Shown: piece by piece, positions 1 through 11,375 of the stretch
How the letters are laid out: each line of letters starts with the position of its first letter
Position numbering within the stretch: the first letter of the stretch is position 1
Assembly (NCBI GenBank): GCA_030248135.1
Contig: JASANC010000657.1
Span: forward strand, 20,203 to 84,202
DNA: 64,000 nucleotides
Direction: 5' to 3'
DNA from: Theristus sp. LFF4_11
Lineage: Eukaryota > Nematoda > Chromadorea > Monhysterida > Xyalidae
Program-made: the position numbers and the translations under genes
The notes under the pieces: model-generated
The model's database searches: none
The model's input: only the letters and a program-made list of their open reading frames with translations
Told to the model about the DNA's origin: nothing

Positions 1-1655
1 AGCTGAGTGAACTGGATTTCGGTGAGCAATTCATCGCGGTGCACAATCGAATCACGTGATCAAAATCATGCGTCATTGAATTTTGCGATGCTTTTCATTC
101 ACACAGTTGCCTCTCTCTAGGTTCATCAACAAAGTTCGCTGTGGGTAGTCCGAGTTCGTTTGGCAGTGGCGGCGGTGGATTCGGAGGTAACACGGCGATG
201 CCTAATTTAGGCGTGCACACTCAAGCGACGTCGCAGCCTGCGCCGGTGAGCGGCGGCCCGCCGACTTCATGTGAGCGTAAATTTTGTTTGTTGGTTTGTG
301 TCCTGTTGTCTTTTTGGTGTTGGTCGCTCCGAATAAAACGTGATTTGCTGTTCAACAGCCTGGTTGTAAAGTCCCTGTCTGACTACTGTGCACTTTTGCG
401 AGATTAGATTCGCTTGTTTGTGCCTGTGTGTGTGTGTTTGGAAATGTGAAACCCCGTGTAACAAGAACGTGTTGCTTTACACCAGTGATTTATGATTCTG
501 AAACTCAAATGAAAATGTGCCACTGGTTTCCTTATTTTTCTGTTATCATTCTTCTCGCTGCAGTCGGTTCAATGAATAACCCGTTCTTCGCGGCCACGAC
601 CACGTCGGCCACTGCAATGCCGCCGGGAGGGCACCCGCAGCAGCACGGCATCGTCACCGCCGCAGTGCCGCCGACCGCACAACAACAACAACAGCAACAA
701 CACCCTCAATTCGCGTTCAATCAGCCGCCGATCATGGCGACGCAACTGATTGCGAACAAGAACAACATCAATAACAACAACAACAACAATCTTTCGAGTG
801 ACAATAACAACCCGTTCGGCGGCGGCGCAAGACCGCCACAGCAGACGCACGGCAACCCGTTCGGCGTGCCCGGCGGTCTGCACTCGGGCACGACGCCGAC
901 GCCGGACAAGATGACGAACGCGATGATGATGGCGGGCGGGCTGAGGGCGGCGGGCGTCGGCGGTGGTGGTGCGCCCGCGGGCGGCTGCTGGCCGCAACCA
1001 CAGCCGGCCATGATGACCGCGAACCCGTTTGGCGTGAGTCGTTTGCTGATTAGTTCTGGTGTCCATTAAGTGATTCAGTTTTAGTGGGTGGGCGAGAGTT
1101 GTAGTGTCGAAATCAGATCTGTGGGTGTTTCTCAGTTCGGTGCACTCAGAAGTGGTCGTTTCCAAAGTCAAACTCGAAATTATGGGCTATCAGCTGGTTG
1201 GTTTATGAGCACGTGATTCATGCTTTCTGTGCAAGCATTGTTGTAGAGGCGGAGTGTGTCATGCACAGAAAGCATGCATCACGTGATCGCCAACCAATCA
1301 GCTGATAGTGATAACCAGAAATTTCGAGTTCGACTGTGTTGTGTGCCTTGCGAGATTTTGCGAATCTGTGCAGAATTTTATCATGCGAGAAGCGCAACCA
1401 ATGATGATGATGCACAACCAAAAGCGAGATAGCTGCTCGGCAATAAAATTCTGCAGGTGCCCTAGCGCGATGATCACGAATGACAGTCGTTCAGATCAGA
1501 AACGTTTTGAACAGTTAGAAAAAAGTAATAAGCATTTTTTTCTGTAGCAACCAACGAGCAGCATGTTCGTCACCCCAACAAACAGCACGATGACGACGAC
1601 GCCGCAACAGCAGACGGCTACATCTGCAGCGAACTGGAATCCGTTCTTAAGCTGA
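1..1655 (+). CDS. NPF-motif-rich endocytic adaptor, 3' part (epsin/AGFG-like)
   Basis: C-terminal part of a gene that begins left of the window. In-phase exons are 1-21, 121-270, 564-1033 and 1548-1655 (stop TGA 1653-1655). The protein is low-complexity, rich in Gly, Gln, Asn, Pro and Thr, and carries five Asn-Pro-Phe motifs, one of them almost at the C-terminus (NWNPFLS-stop). NPF motifs are the ligands of EH domains (Eps15, intersectin), so the known role of such tails is recruitment to clathrin-coated pits. Epsins, AGFG/HRB proteins and AP180-type adaptors all have tails like this. The catalytic or lipid-binding N-terminal domain that would tell them apart is not in the window. A poly(A) signal AATAAA lies at 1686-1691. 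The intron 1034-1547 holds a MITE. The coding assignment is strong; the family name is only inferred. Confidence 0.7.
1170..1337. mobile_element. MITE family A copy 1 (Tc1/mariner-like)
   Basis: Palindromic element of about 165 bp in an intron of the NPF gene. Both ends carry a diverged copy of the terminal motif ACTCGAAATTATGG, then ATCAGCTG-GGTTGG, then CACGTGAT-CATGC, in inverted orientation. No coding capacity. Confidence 0.75.
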
Positions 1656-3528
1656 ATTTCGGAACTCACTGGAGAACTGGACAAAAATAAATACGTCATG
1701 GCTTTTGATAATTTGACACCACTTCCATCCAAATCAATAATTATCAATTTGTGGTTTTACAAACTGGAGAAATAAATGCCCGTTTGACTGAGTTTTATTG
1801 ATTTTACAGGCGAAAATTGTGCAAAATACAACGAAGTAGCGCTGGTTAATTTGTAGTCTAGTTGAAATTATAAACGTGATACGAGTGTTGCTTTTGCCAT
1901 GGTTTGGTGTGCTGCATTGATTTTCTTCTTTCGTTGTTGCTTGTCTGCTTCGCTTTCGGAAACATAGCCTGTGAGTCGGTTTTCTATTGTCAATTCGCTT
2001 TCTGTCAGTCTCCGTTGTCAATATTCGGTTACCCATACGTGCGAAAAATTGAGCTTTTCAAATTCAAATGTTGTGTATCCAGTGTTCCACTTGATCTTGC
2101 TTTTGCGATTGTACACCTAAATTTGACTAGTTTGGGGAAAAAATGGATTTCGTTGTGCGATTGCGAATGCCAGATCAGATCGGAGTCACAATAAAACTTG
2201 AAGACCTTTGACTTTGGTCACCAGGGTCACAACAGAAGGTCAAGTATTTCCGATTTTTTCTGAATCCAGCTGGTGATATTGGAGGTTTTTCATGTTGTTC
2301 CTGAGTGGTGCTTTGTTAGTGGCAATTTTTGTTTCGGTTGCGATGCGACAAGTGGCGGCGTTACGACAATATGTTATCATTTCAAACATTCACATGAACA
2401 ATGTAAATTGCTTGATGATGGCATTGATGACTTTGCTTGACTTATTGGATTTATAAAAGGACACCCTTTAAATCATTCATAACTTATTTGCCCTTGCGTC
2501 CGTTCCGTCTGTGTTGCGGTCGGTTAGAATTTGTCTACTGCAGATTTTTTGTTTAGCCTTTTATCGTCGTCGGATCAGATCAGACAATTGTGGGCTTTGA
2601 TTTTTTTTAATTGAATCGGCATTCGTTTATTTGAAATTTGATATCTTGGTTAGTTCATTTTTGTTCTCAATATTTCCCGACCGTTCTGCCATACCATTAT
2701 TGCGTTTTTTCTTGTTGCAAAGTTCGTCTTCAGCGGTTTCCGCGCGTTCCCTTGCGTGAAATTGAGAGTTGCTGTGGTGTCATGCTTTGGCTTTGTTTCT
2801 TTGCTAGTGTGTGTGTGTGTTCGGTTTCTCAAATCGGTTGTTTTTTTGTTGTTGCATATTTGTTTTTGTGTCATTGTTTTTTTGTTTCAGTCGAAGCAAG
2901 GATTGAAATTCAGTGTTCTCATAATGTTTGCTCGATATTCACACGTGGGTTTTTTTGCACACATACAGTGTTTCAATTTTTGTTTCACATTTATTACAGT
3001 TATGGCTTTGGGTCCCACCCACACTCCCACCAATATATGATAATATTCTGTCGGTTTATTTTATCGATACACTTGTTTTATCAGCGTTATTGGTTATTGA
3101 CTTTTTCTCACTGTCTCAAGAGTGATATAGTGATGACAAAAGAATAAATAATATACTGAGCCGAGATTTTTTTGGTGAAACAGACAGCGTAGGGAAAGTG
3201 TTGTCGTTTAAAATAGTTTGGTTCAGTTCAACCAACTCATTATTTAGCAAGTCTTACATGCGTTCACGCTTTTTTTTGAAGAACCTGGTCTTGAAATCTG
3301 AATGAGAAAAAACACCGAAATGGTTTCATTCCGCATCCACTACGGTCGCCAATTAACCCCAATGACAGTTCAACTGCGAACTGTTTTCACAATTTCTGTG
3401 TTCGCGATGTCCCTCATCCGACCGATCGACGGCCACATTCTGGGATGACAGTTTTCAGAGTTCAGGATCCGGCGTTTTGACGGATCGAGTTATTTACAGC
3501 ACACAACGGCCAAAATTTGGAATCCTGA
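1656..3528. other. Intergenic, no gene seen
   Basis: After the 3' end of the NPF gene (second AATAAA near 1770) this is AT/T-rich DNA. The longer open frames here are Phe/Cys/Val-rich translations of T-rich sequence, without an in-phase exon pattern or a recognisable domain. The promoter of the dioxygenase gene presumably lies at the right end, but I see no clear element. Confidence 0.5.
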
Positions 3529-5308
3529 ATTCTTGAAACTATCTTCCCCTTCCTTTCCCCGGGTGCATTCGTACTTCCGCATGGTGGCATTGCGTTGGAC
3601 CCGACTGATTTTGACACGGACGATCCTATAGCGAGATACGAGGCCCGACTGATTCACGACGCCGCCGTCGTCGTCGGTCAACGAATCCGCGACCTCCGGC
3701 CGGATCTGATCGTGTTGTCGTCGCCGCATGGTGTTGCCGATGAATCGAGAATCCTGGTGCGCAGAGGAAATCGGACCATATTTTAGTTTTTTTAGTCATT
3801 GGGCGCTCTGTTTTGAAAGAAAAGAACGACAAACTAAAAGGATAGATTTTGAATGTTGGCAATTGGGGCACGGTGGGCCTCCATGGTGGATTCTGTTCGC
3901 TGGCTTGCAGAGAAGTGCCGAAGATGAGGTGTGTATTATACACATTGTCGCCTACCAAATTTACGCTCTCAAGCTCATTTTGGATAAATAATATAATGGA
4001 GCTTTGCGGCCAACCAACGGTACCGACCGAAGATGCGGGGGAGTACCCGTGTACCAGTGCCTACCCCAACCTAAAAATGTCTGTGATTTTCGGTGCTACT
4101 GTTGCAAAGGTATGTCCAAATTCACCAAAAGAAAATGCAGCTCTACACGAATCACCACGCTAACGGCTCAGTGACAACTGATAATTGCGTCTGCCCACCA
4201 TGTTGCCACAGTGTTCAAGTGGAAATTGACACAGAAGGCGCTCTGAGTCTGTCTGACGTTTTGCAAGCGGCAAACGTGAATGCATCCACGCTCAGTTTTT
4301 GGGGCCCGCCTGATCCTGGCAACCCGGAATTCGCGGTTTTGAAGTACGTTAGTCACCCTGTCAACAATGCTTTTGAACGGTAGTTATTGACGAGATTTTC
4401 TTTCTCAGATGGGGCGAAGTGATTCCGCTCTTGTTTGTAAACAACAACACGAATAGTACAAAACCAAAACTAATTGTTCTGACCCAACCGTCTCGTCGAT
4501 ACTCGCACGCGGTGGAGATGAACGATGAGCTACTGACTGCCGGACGAGCGATCTATGACCATTACCAAAGTTGGTTGAAAAAAGTTTAGAAAAACAACGA
4601 TTTTGTTATCTGGTTGATCTTTTGATAAAAATTGATGATGAAGAATTGGAATTGTGTCATCAAGCCTGACCAAATTAAAAACCTGTCTTTTTGCACTTCT
4701 CTCGCAGCCTCCCAGAAGTCTGTCGTCCTTCTGATCAGTTCTGATTTGGCTCACACGCATCAGTCCACTGGCCCGTACGGTTTTTCGCCTGCTGCTCAGC
4801 CATTCGACACGGTAATTCGAATATGTTTGCGTCTTGAAACAACAAATGTCGCGCTGTGTTCGAAGGCAGACAAAATTCAACTACAGATACAATTCCAGGC
4901 AATTGGAAATTGGGCAGCGACACTTTATCCAGCTTACTTGCTAACACAGGCCGCCCATTACGAACCTCAGGTTTTTTGTTATGTGTTTTTTGTGAAACAG
5001 ATTTGAAGAATCTTTAGATTACATTCTACACACAGTCCAAATTGCATGTGCGCTCTGTTTGATCCAACTCTGCTTTTTTGAATGAGTACCGTAATTGATC
5101 AGCAATTCAGGCTAAAAGTTGTGGTTACACTGGTCTGGTGATGCTTCACGGTCTACTGTCACGTGGGGGTCTCGACAGTTGGACGCCGCAGATGCTGGCG
5201 AATTATCATCCATCCTACTACGGAATGATGGTCGCGTCGTTCATGAGAAGAAGCACCGTTGATGTTCACACTGATTATGTTAGCACAACTGATGATAACC
5301 GCAACTGA
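3529..5308 (+). CDS. LigB-family extradiol ring-cleavage dioxygenase (class III)
   Basis: Six in-phase exons: (3529)-3756, 4141-4343, 4409-4569, 4708-4811, 4899-4970 and 5111-5308, about 321 residues. Conserved landmarks of the class III extradiol dioxygenase catalytic subunit family appear in order: VLPHGG then LDPTDFDT at the N-terminus, LSSPHG, CVCPPCC, WGEVIPL, QPSRRY, SSDLAHTH followed by GPYGFSPAA, CGYTG and NYHPSYYGMM. The PHGG, SPHG and AHTH histidines are candidates for iron ligands. Family members open catechol-type rings with O2; the substrate here is unknown and the enzyme is probably cytosolic. Oddity: the reading frame reaches back to a stop at 3526-3528 without any ATG or AG acceptor, so the true start is missing or non-canonical. 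A weak ATTAAA poly(A) signal lies near 5410. The family is sure, the start is not. Confidence 0.88.
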
Positions 5309-6090
5309 ACACAATGCTCGTGTCATTGTGCACATGTGAAATGTTTTATGGACCACATGTGATTTTTTCGTTGTTTTCAAGAAACGCTGGGAATATCCCC
5401 TGAACATTTTATTAAACAATATCACTTGACGCATCGACTTTGTTCAGCTGCCAGTGGCATCTATCAGTTCAAAACTTCCCCCACACCAAAACCGATACAA
5501 ATTGGAGATGAAAAAAAACGGAAGTCATATGAGTACACAAACGAAGTTGGTGGTGCAGTACAGTCCAACGCCCTTTACACACTTTAGAACGCATTTTATA
5601 CAATTTATTGTATTTCCGTGCATGAATTTGCCTAAAAGTGACCAGTAACGTCTGATGGTCTGCTCTCCCTCCAGAGCCCAGGGTAAATTGGGCTCGGGGC
5701 AGGATTTGCCGTTTCCACCGGGGTTTGGTACCTTATGGTTTCCGGAACTGGTGCGCGAACAATTAAAAGATGATTAGTGGCGTTTTTGACACGGTCAAAA
5801 ACGGCAAAAGATGCAAGCTTCATCCCGAAAGTTGTTCAATCCCAAAATCAATTGGTAAAACGATCCAAATCGACGATCCAAATCGACGATCTAAATCGAT
5901 TGCTGGCTGACGATCTTACAAGGTAATCAAAGACCATTTTTGTTGAATTTTCCAATAATTGTGCCGAGGTTTTCATTCGGAGCATATTAAAGATTAAAGA
6001 AAAATTTTCGAATTAAAAAATCGGCATTTTTGTTTTTTTTATTTTTGTTTTTTTTTATTTTTGTTTTAACAACCGCCGAGAACACTACTC
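5309..6090. other. Intergenic with short repeats
   Basis: No gene seen. About 5650-5760 holds a dispersed GC-richer repeat (the words ACCGGGGTTTGGTA and TTTCCGGAA recur in inverted form near 7470-7500 and 47610-47640). At 5860-5900 a 13-bp unit (GATCCAAATCGAC) is repeated about three times. From 5940 to 6070 the DNA is A/T-rich. Confidence 0.5.
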
Positions 6091-6560
6091 CATAGTTGTT
6101 CTAGGGGGGGCCTGGGGGGGCCGGCCCCCCCCCAAAAAAATTTCGAATCTATCTCTATCAAACAGGTTTTTTTGGCTCAGCTATTATCTATCTAAAAATT
6201 TTTCTCAGCCAGCTATCTATCTAAAAATTTCTGTCTTCGAAGACATAAAATGAGTTAATTTTTGACCAAAATTGACTATTTTTGCTCGTAATTCTTGAAA
6301 ATTTCGCTAATTTTAGGTAAAATGCGCGTTTATAGTTGATTTTTAGTGTATTTTTAGCATTATTTTGCTGTTTTTATAGCTTTTTAGCGTTTTAGCTATC
6401 TATCTATCAAATTTCAAAATTTTGACCGGCCCCCCCCAAAGTCACATGCCCCCCCCCGCGGCCCCCCCAAAATTTTCCAGCTATCTATCTATCTAGAAAA
6501 TTTGCTCCAGCTATCTATATCGGCCCCCCCCCCCAACCCCTCGGCTCTGGAACAACTATG
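6091..6560. mobile_element. Foldback element with G/C-run arms
   Basis: Ends are inverted copies of CATAGTTGTTC. They are followed inward by long G runs (left) and C runs (right). The interior has repeated AGCTATCTATCTATC blocks at about 6170-6240, 6390-6410 and 6480-6520, separated by AT-rich DNA. No coding potential. It sits just upstream of PPIL3; its right end overlaps the 5' flank of that gene. Confidence 0.7.
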
Positions 6561-6620
6561 CACTACTCTGTTCTATCCTTCCTTATCACGCTTTTTGATT
6601 GCAGCTGCTTTTGCATTGCA

Positions 6621-9345
6621 ATGTCAGTGACTTTGCACACAAATTTCGGTGACATAAAAATTGAGTTGTATTGTGAAGCCGTTCCGAAAACGTGTGAGGT
6701 AAAAACCGCGCCGTTTTTTAAGGTTTTGTTTTGTTTCTTGTGGGTTTTTGTTGCTGGTCTGAGTTCTTGTTTCCCGATTAAGTCAGTAATTGATTTACTG
6801 ATCTGGATTTGTAATATCCTGGCAGTAAATTTTCCAACTTTTTCCGGTAACCAAACTGCTCAGCTCACCTTTTACCTTTTTTGAACTCAATTGACCAAGA
6901 AACCGAGTCCGATTATGCAGAAAACCCTCTGTTCTCTGTTAATGTTATGACATTTATTCCAGAATTTCTTGGCGCTCTGCGCGAGCGACTACTATAACGA
7001 CAACATTTTTCATCGCAACATCAAAGGATTCATTGTGCAAACCGGTGATCCGACAGGTTACGGTTTCATGTTTTGATGTTGTTGAGCTTTGATATTTTTC
7101 CCAAGTTTCTCCATAGCAGGGTGTTTTAGTGCAAAAACTTAAGTGTGCACGTACATGCAAAAAAACCAAAAATCTGGCAAATCAATGCGTGTTCAAAAAC
7201 TCGCATTCAGCAAACCAATCCGCTGCATCTGGTTGTTTGTTCGGGTTCGGTCTTCCGCTGTTGCCGTGTGATGTCTGAAGTGAATGTCCCAAAAGTTCAA
7301 AAAAATTCAGGAACTGGCAAAAACGGTCGATCAATCTGGGGCGACAAGTTCGAAGATGAGCTACGCATCGAACTGAAAGTGAGGCAACCGCGCTAAAAAC
7401 GGTTTTGTAGCTGTTCTCTGCTCCAGTGGTTAATGCCAATGTTGGTCTGAGCAAGCGTCTCCAAATATGGCAGTTTAACCGGAGTTTGGTATTTTCGGGT
7501 TTTCAGTGACCACGAATAAGCCAAACTGTATCGTGACGTGAACTAACTGAATAGTGAATTCCTATGTTTATTGTTGCATGACAGTGCCTGATTATTGCCT
7601 GCATAGTCAGTCAACCAATGATCAGTTTTATTGGAGCGCACTTCCGGCCAATCAGTAAGCTGCGATCGGTTTTTTTTCAATGTCAGCACGACCGACGAGG
7701 CGTCGTCTCGATGGCGAACAACGGGCCGAACACGAATGCATCGCAATTCTTCATCACCTACGCGGCACAGGCATCGCTCGATCTGAAGTACACGATTTTT
7801 GGACAGTGAGTGGGTTCGGGTTAAGTTGGTGACCATGCTGCTGGTGTCTGATCAATTAGTGCGTCACCTAGGGTTAGGGGTTTTGAAAAAAAAAATTTTT
7901 TTTCGTTTTTTTTAATTTAGATTTTTTTCAAACTTAAAAAAATTGAAAAATTTTTCTTCTACTTTGCTCTGAAAATTCGATTTATGGCATAATTTTTTGA
8001 AAGTTCAAACCAAATTTTCTTCCCAACTTCTTTGTGTGCTTAGGTAAATGTCATTATTTGGTCATTTTGACCGACGTACTCCATGTTTTTCGATTTGGAT
8101 GACTTCTAGAGTCAATTTTTAGCGTTGAAATGACTTAACTGAATTGAAATATCGTTTCAGAAATCGTTTTCTTGCAACTTAGAACATGTTTTTCAGTCGG
8201 TAGGCCATGAGATGAACATGATATCTTGTTGATTGGCGTATGTTATAGGTCTACAATGGAGTTGTGCGATATATTGTCAAACAATTGGAGCGGAGATGTT
8301 GGTTAATACCACATCACACGACCGTTTTTCAGATACCCGATAACATGGCCACATGTTAAAACTTGCGTGCTGAGCTAAACTAACGTGTTAAACTTGCGTC
8401 TGTCAGTTGCCCGCAACGTGATCGCGAAATCATGGTACGTGTTTTCGATACGATGATTTGAAGAGTGGGCTCTCGCCATATGGCAGATAGCATAGCTGGT
8501 TGAACCTGAAAGTAAGTGTATTGGAGGGGGGGGGGCGACCGGGTCGGCAGGGGTTGCCGACTTAGCTACAGCAAACAGGAATTTTTGAACACAGTCAAAT
8601 TTTGGTAATTTTCTAAAGAGGAACAACTAAGAACGGTTCAATATTCAAGAACACGTCGAAAATTGTCCTGTTTTACTGTTGAAAATGCAACTTTCCCTCT
8701 ATGAAATGGACATAATTTCAATAAAACACGATTTTCGCTCTTATAGTTTTCCGGATCGTTCTGAAAATAGTCTAGATGAACTCAGCTCGACGAGACGCTT
8801 CGAACAAACCTAACTTGTAAAAAAAAATTTTTTTAATTTTTTTTAATTTAAAAAAAATCCGGATTTTTTTCCCCTAACCCTAGCGTCACCCATAATGGCT
8901 GTTTTTGTTGTCACGTGCGTTGGCTGGTTGACTAAAGCTGACAGTTGATTGGCTGAGCTGAATCTGACACGAACAGTCCGGTTACAGCTAGGCATTTGGA
9001 TTTTTAAAAAAATCGTCAGAAACAGTTGCTCAGAAAAAGAATGAATGGAATTCAAGAAAGATGCTCGTTTATTCTCAACTCCAAATTGGAAAAAAATGCT
9101 CGTTTCAACATTGTTCAAAAAGAGTCGATTGGTCAATTCAATAAAAGGTGCTGACTTATTCTCAAAAAGGAAAGGAGAAAAAACCCAAAAACCCTGCCAG
9201 CGTAATCGACGGTTTCGACGCGCTCGACGAACTCGAAAAGCAGCCGGTGAACGCGAAACATCGGCCACTCGGCGATTTACGGATTCGCTACGTCACCGTG
9301 CACTCGAATCCGATTGCAGAGGCTACTGGCGATGTGGCGATTTGA
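6621..9345 (+). CDS. PPIL3: Peptidyl-prolyl cis-trans isomerase-like 3 (cyclophilin)
   Basis: Five in-phase exons, 6621-6698, 6963-7056, 7311-7378, 7687-7805 and 9201-9345, give 167 residues, close to the usual 161. The start [19 protein letters not shown] is typical of PPIL3. The cyclophilin core follows: [19 protein letters not shown] with the catalytic Arg, [18 protein letters not shown], the [10 protein letters not shown] segment with Tyr where cyclophilin A has the cyclosporin-binding Trp, and [13 protein letters not shown] near the end. PPIL3 proteins are nuclear cyclophilins found with the spliceosome. A good 3' splice site (TTTTTGATTGCAG, ending at 6603) lies 17 nt before the ATG, which suggests a 5'UTR intron or a trans-splice acceptor. 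Intron 4 carries a 1-kb transposon. MALSU1 starts only 156 nt after the stop. Confidence 0.96.
7868..8883. mobile_element. Non-autonomous transposon with telomere-like TIRs and 6-bp TSD
   Basis: A 1,016-bp element in PPIL3 intron 4. The left end is CTAGGGTTAGGGG and the right end is its exact inverted copy, CCCCTAACCCTAG. The flanks carry the direct duplication CGTCAC (7862-7867 and 8884-8889). Sub-terminal DNA is A/T-run rich on both sides (8820-8870 mirrors 7885-7950). No long open frame. The terminal repeat contains the TTAGGG telomere word, which here is part of a TIR and not a telomere array. Confidence 0.8.
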
Positions 9346-9501
9346 AGTGAATTGATCTGAAGAAAAAAACTACATCGATTTTCTCAAATACGTCGCGTCA
9401 AATCCGGCTTTTTATCAAACAAAACTCGGAACGTCAAAACAGCCGAAACGCCGGGCTGTCATCATTCGTCTGTTAGCGTAGAACGGTCGTAGACGAAAAC
9501 A

Positions 9502-11375
9502 ATGTTCATTCTCCGCATTTCTCGTCTGACGACTTCGTGTCGTCACAAAACTGCTCCGTTTGTGAGAGGCCGTTTGCGATTACAAGCGGTCGAAAAGCAG
9601 CATTTGAGTTTGTGTTGTCTGCGACATCTGCATTGCGGTGCGCCGTCGTCTTCGAAGTCGAAACTATTTGATAACGAACGGAGAATTTCGAGTGATCCCG
9701 AAAATCAAAGGAATTCGGATGAACACGAGGCCAGTTTGCGACGTCTGCAGAAACTGAACGAAACTTATGGGCGTTATGATCTTGGACCGCTGGAAATCCA
9801 AGGTAGCCGCGTTGTCTGAAGGCTTTTGAACTGATTTTTTTATTAATCTCATTTCCCGTTGCAGAATAGCTCTTTTCGAGTCATATCGATTTTTTTCGTC
9901 TGATTTTTAACAATGTTAAAGAGTGTGTTTTCCTTGACATTCCCAAAAAGTTAGAAAACGCTCCTTGAAAATACCGTAAAAGAACAGGGTTTGCTCGATT
10001 CGATTTCAGATGACGGTCTGATCGAAGAGTACACATTGGACGAGTCTGAACTTGAAGGAGGTTCGCCGTTCGACCCTTTGGATGAAGTCGACGAGGAGAC
10101 GTTTCCAATCGACGTGGACGCACCGGTAGAGCTCGGCAAGGACGTGATCAGATTGAACGAGTTCGTGCAGATGTTGAACGCGGAACGAATGCGAGATGTC
10201 TGTGTGATACGGCTGCCGAAAGAGGTACGGAATGGTCGGGTAAACATGGCAGCTTTTTTCAGGGTGCAAGGAGCGCGCGAAATTTGAATGAAACAAAAAA
10301 CGTTCAGAAACCAGATTGTGTGCCAAATTTGACGCGTTTTTTTATACTGATGGATTCTTCGTGCTATTCTGTTCATTTTTTCTCCCTTGCACACATGAAT
10401 AGGATTTATATTGGCATTTTTAAAAAGGACAACTCCTTGTCTGCGTCTGATCCCGCCTTGATGGACTGCCTCATTTATTCGGCCATATTGTACATGTAAA
10501 CTGCGCCTCGTGAGACCGTGCACATCTATTTCAATCGAATGTTGCACACAGTCATACGGCACAAACACGCACTTTCTTGCACACTTGAACACTTAACAGT
10601 CTATCAATTTATCATATGCAATTAGCTGATTGGCTGGTTAGCACGTGATACATGCATTGCTGTGGAGGCGGATGGCGAAGTGAGGACTGCACAGAATACA
10701 TGGATCACTTTGTCACCACACCAACCACCACCAGCTTATTGCATATGATCACCAACAGCACATGATATACAAATGGCCTGTGCACTGCTGTCTTCTTAAC
10801 ACACCACCGAATTCTACTTTACCGTGTCTCACCGAAGGCCGCCTATTGCTCGTTCATGGTGATCGCCTCCGCGCTTTCGGCTCGCCACATCAAGGCAGTC
10901 GCAGAGCGCGTGAATAAAGTCTACAAGCGACGTCTGAAGAAATCAGAGCTGTCGCGAAATCAACAGGCCATTCGAGAGCAGTACTTCAATTTGACGGGCA
11001 TCGCGCTACGCCGACAAACGAAGCAGGTTCGGAGGGACATTCTCTGTTTTTTGAAGGTGCAGATCGGCTGGTTGATTGGAACTTTACGGCACTGTGGAAT
11101 TGTCTCGATTTTGATTTCTTCGTTGTTGTATCCATCATGAACAACTTGCACAGAACAATGGTTGGCTGACGTTGGACACCGGGCACACCGTGGTGCATCT
11201 GATGCTTCCGTCCACTCGCGAACAATTTGACCTCGAACAATTGTGGACGCTCGGTGCCGAGTTTGACGAGTTGTGCCGCGACGCGCACAGCGGGCCCGTG
11301 GCGCTTTCGGACGACGAACACAGAGAACAGCAACTGTTTGATGATTGGACGAACGCGCAAAACGTTGCACGCTGA
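9502..11375 (+). CDS. MALSU1: Mitochondrial ribosome assembly factor MALSU1 (RsfS family)
   Basis: Four exons, 9502-9802, 10010-10224, 10838-11056 and 11154-11375, total 318 residues. Exon 3 could instead end at 11026, which is also in phase. The N-terminus is Arg-rich with few acidic residues (MFILRISRLTTSCRHK), as in mitochondrial targeting peptides. An acidic linker follows, then the RsfS-type domain: VCVIRLPKE, AYCSFMVIASALSARHI, and finally WLTLDTGHTVVHLMLP with FDLEQLWTLG at the C-terminus. The family binds the large ribosomal subunit (uL14) and keeps it from joining the small subunit too early. A pyrimidine-rich 3' splice site (CATCATTCGTCTGTTAG) lies about 20 nt upstream of the ATG. 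The AATAAA signal is at 11732-11737. Two MITEs sit in intron 2. Confidence 0.92.
10224..10496. mobile_element. MITE family B copy 1, flush with a splice donor
   Basis: About 270-bp element. The ends are inverted copies of TACRRTATGGYCGRNTAA; a TA duplication is implied. It starts at intron position +2/+3 of MALSU1 intron 2, so the donor GTACGG is formed by host GTA followed by element CGG. Full-length relatives lie at 26883-27155 and 31137-31405 and share the inner words ACATGGCAGCTTTTTTCAGG and CTGATCCCGCCTT. Confidence 0.85.
10612..10752. mobile_element. MITE family A copy 2
   Basis: Diverged palindromic copy in MALSU1 intron 2. It shows TTAGCTGATTGGCTGG and CACGTGATACATGC on the left, the internal GTGGAGGCGGA word shared with other copies, and an inverted, decayed right arm ending TTATTGCATATGATC. 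Confidence 0.65.

Noticed and set aside
2638..3147. 169-codon plus-strand frame rich in Phe and Cys
   Set aside because: T-rich DNA gives stop-poor hydrophobic frames; no domain, no exon partners, no conserved-looking pattern.
7868..7885. Telomeric repeat or chromosome-end signal at CTAGGGTTAGGGG
   Set aside because: Only two telomere-like words, mirrored exactly at 8871-8883 and flanked by target duplications, so they are transposon ends.
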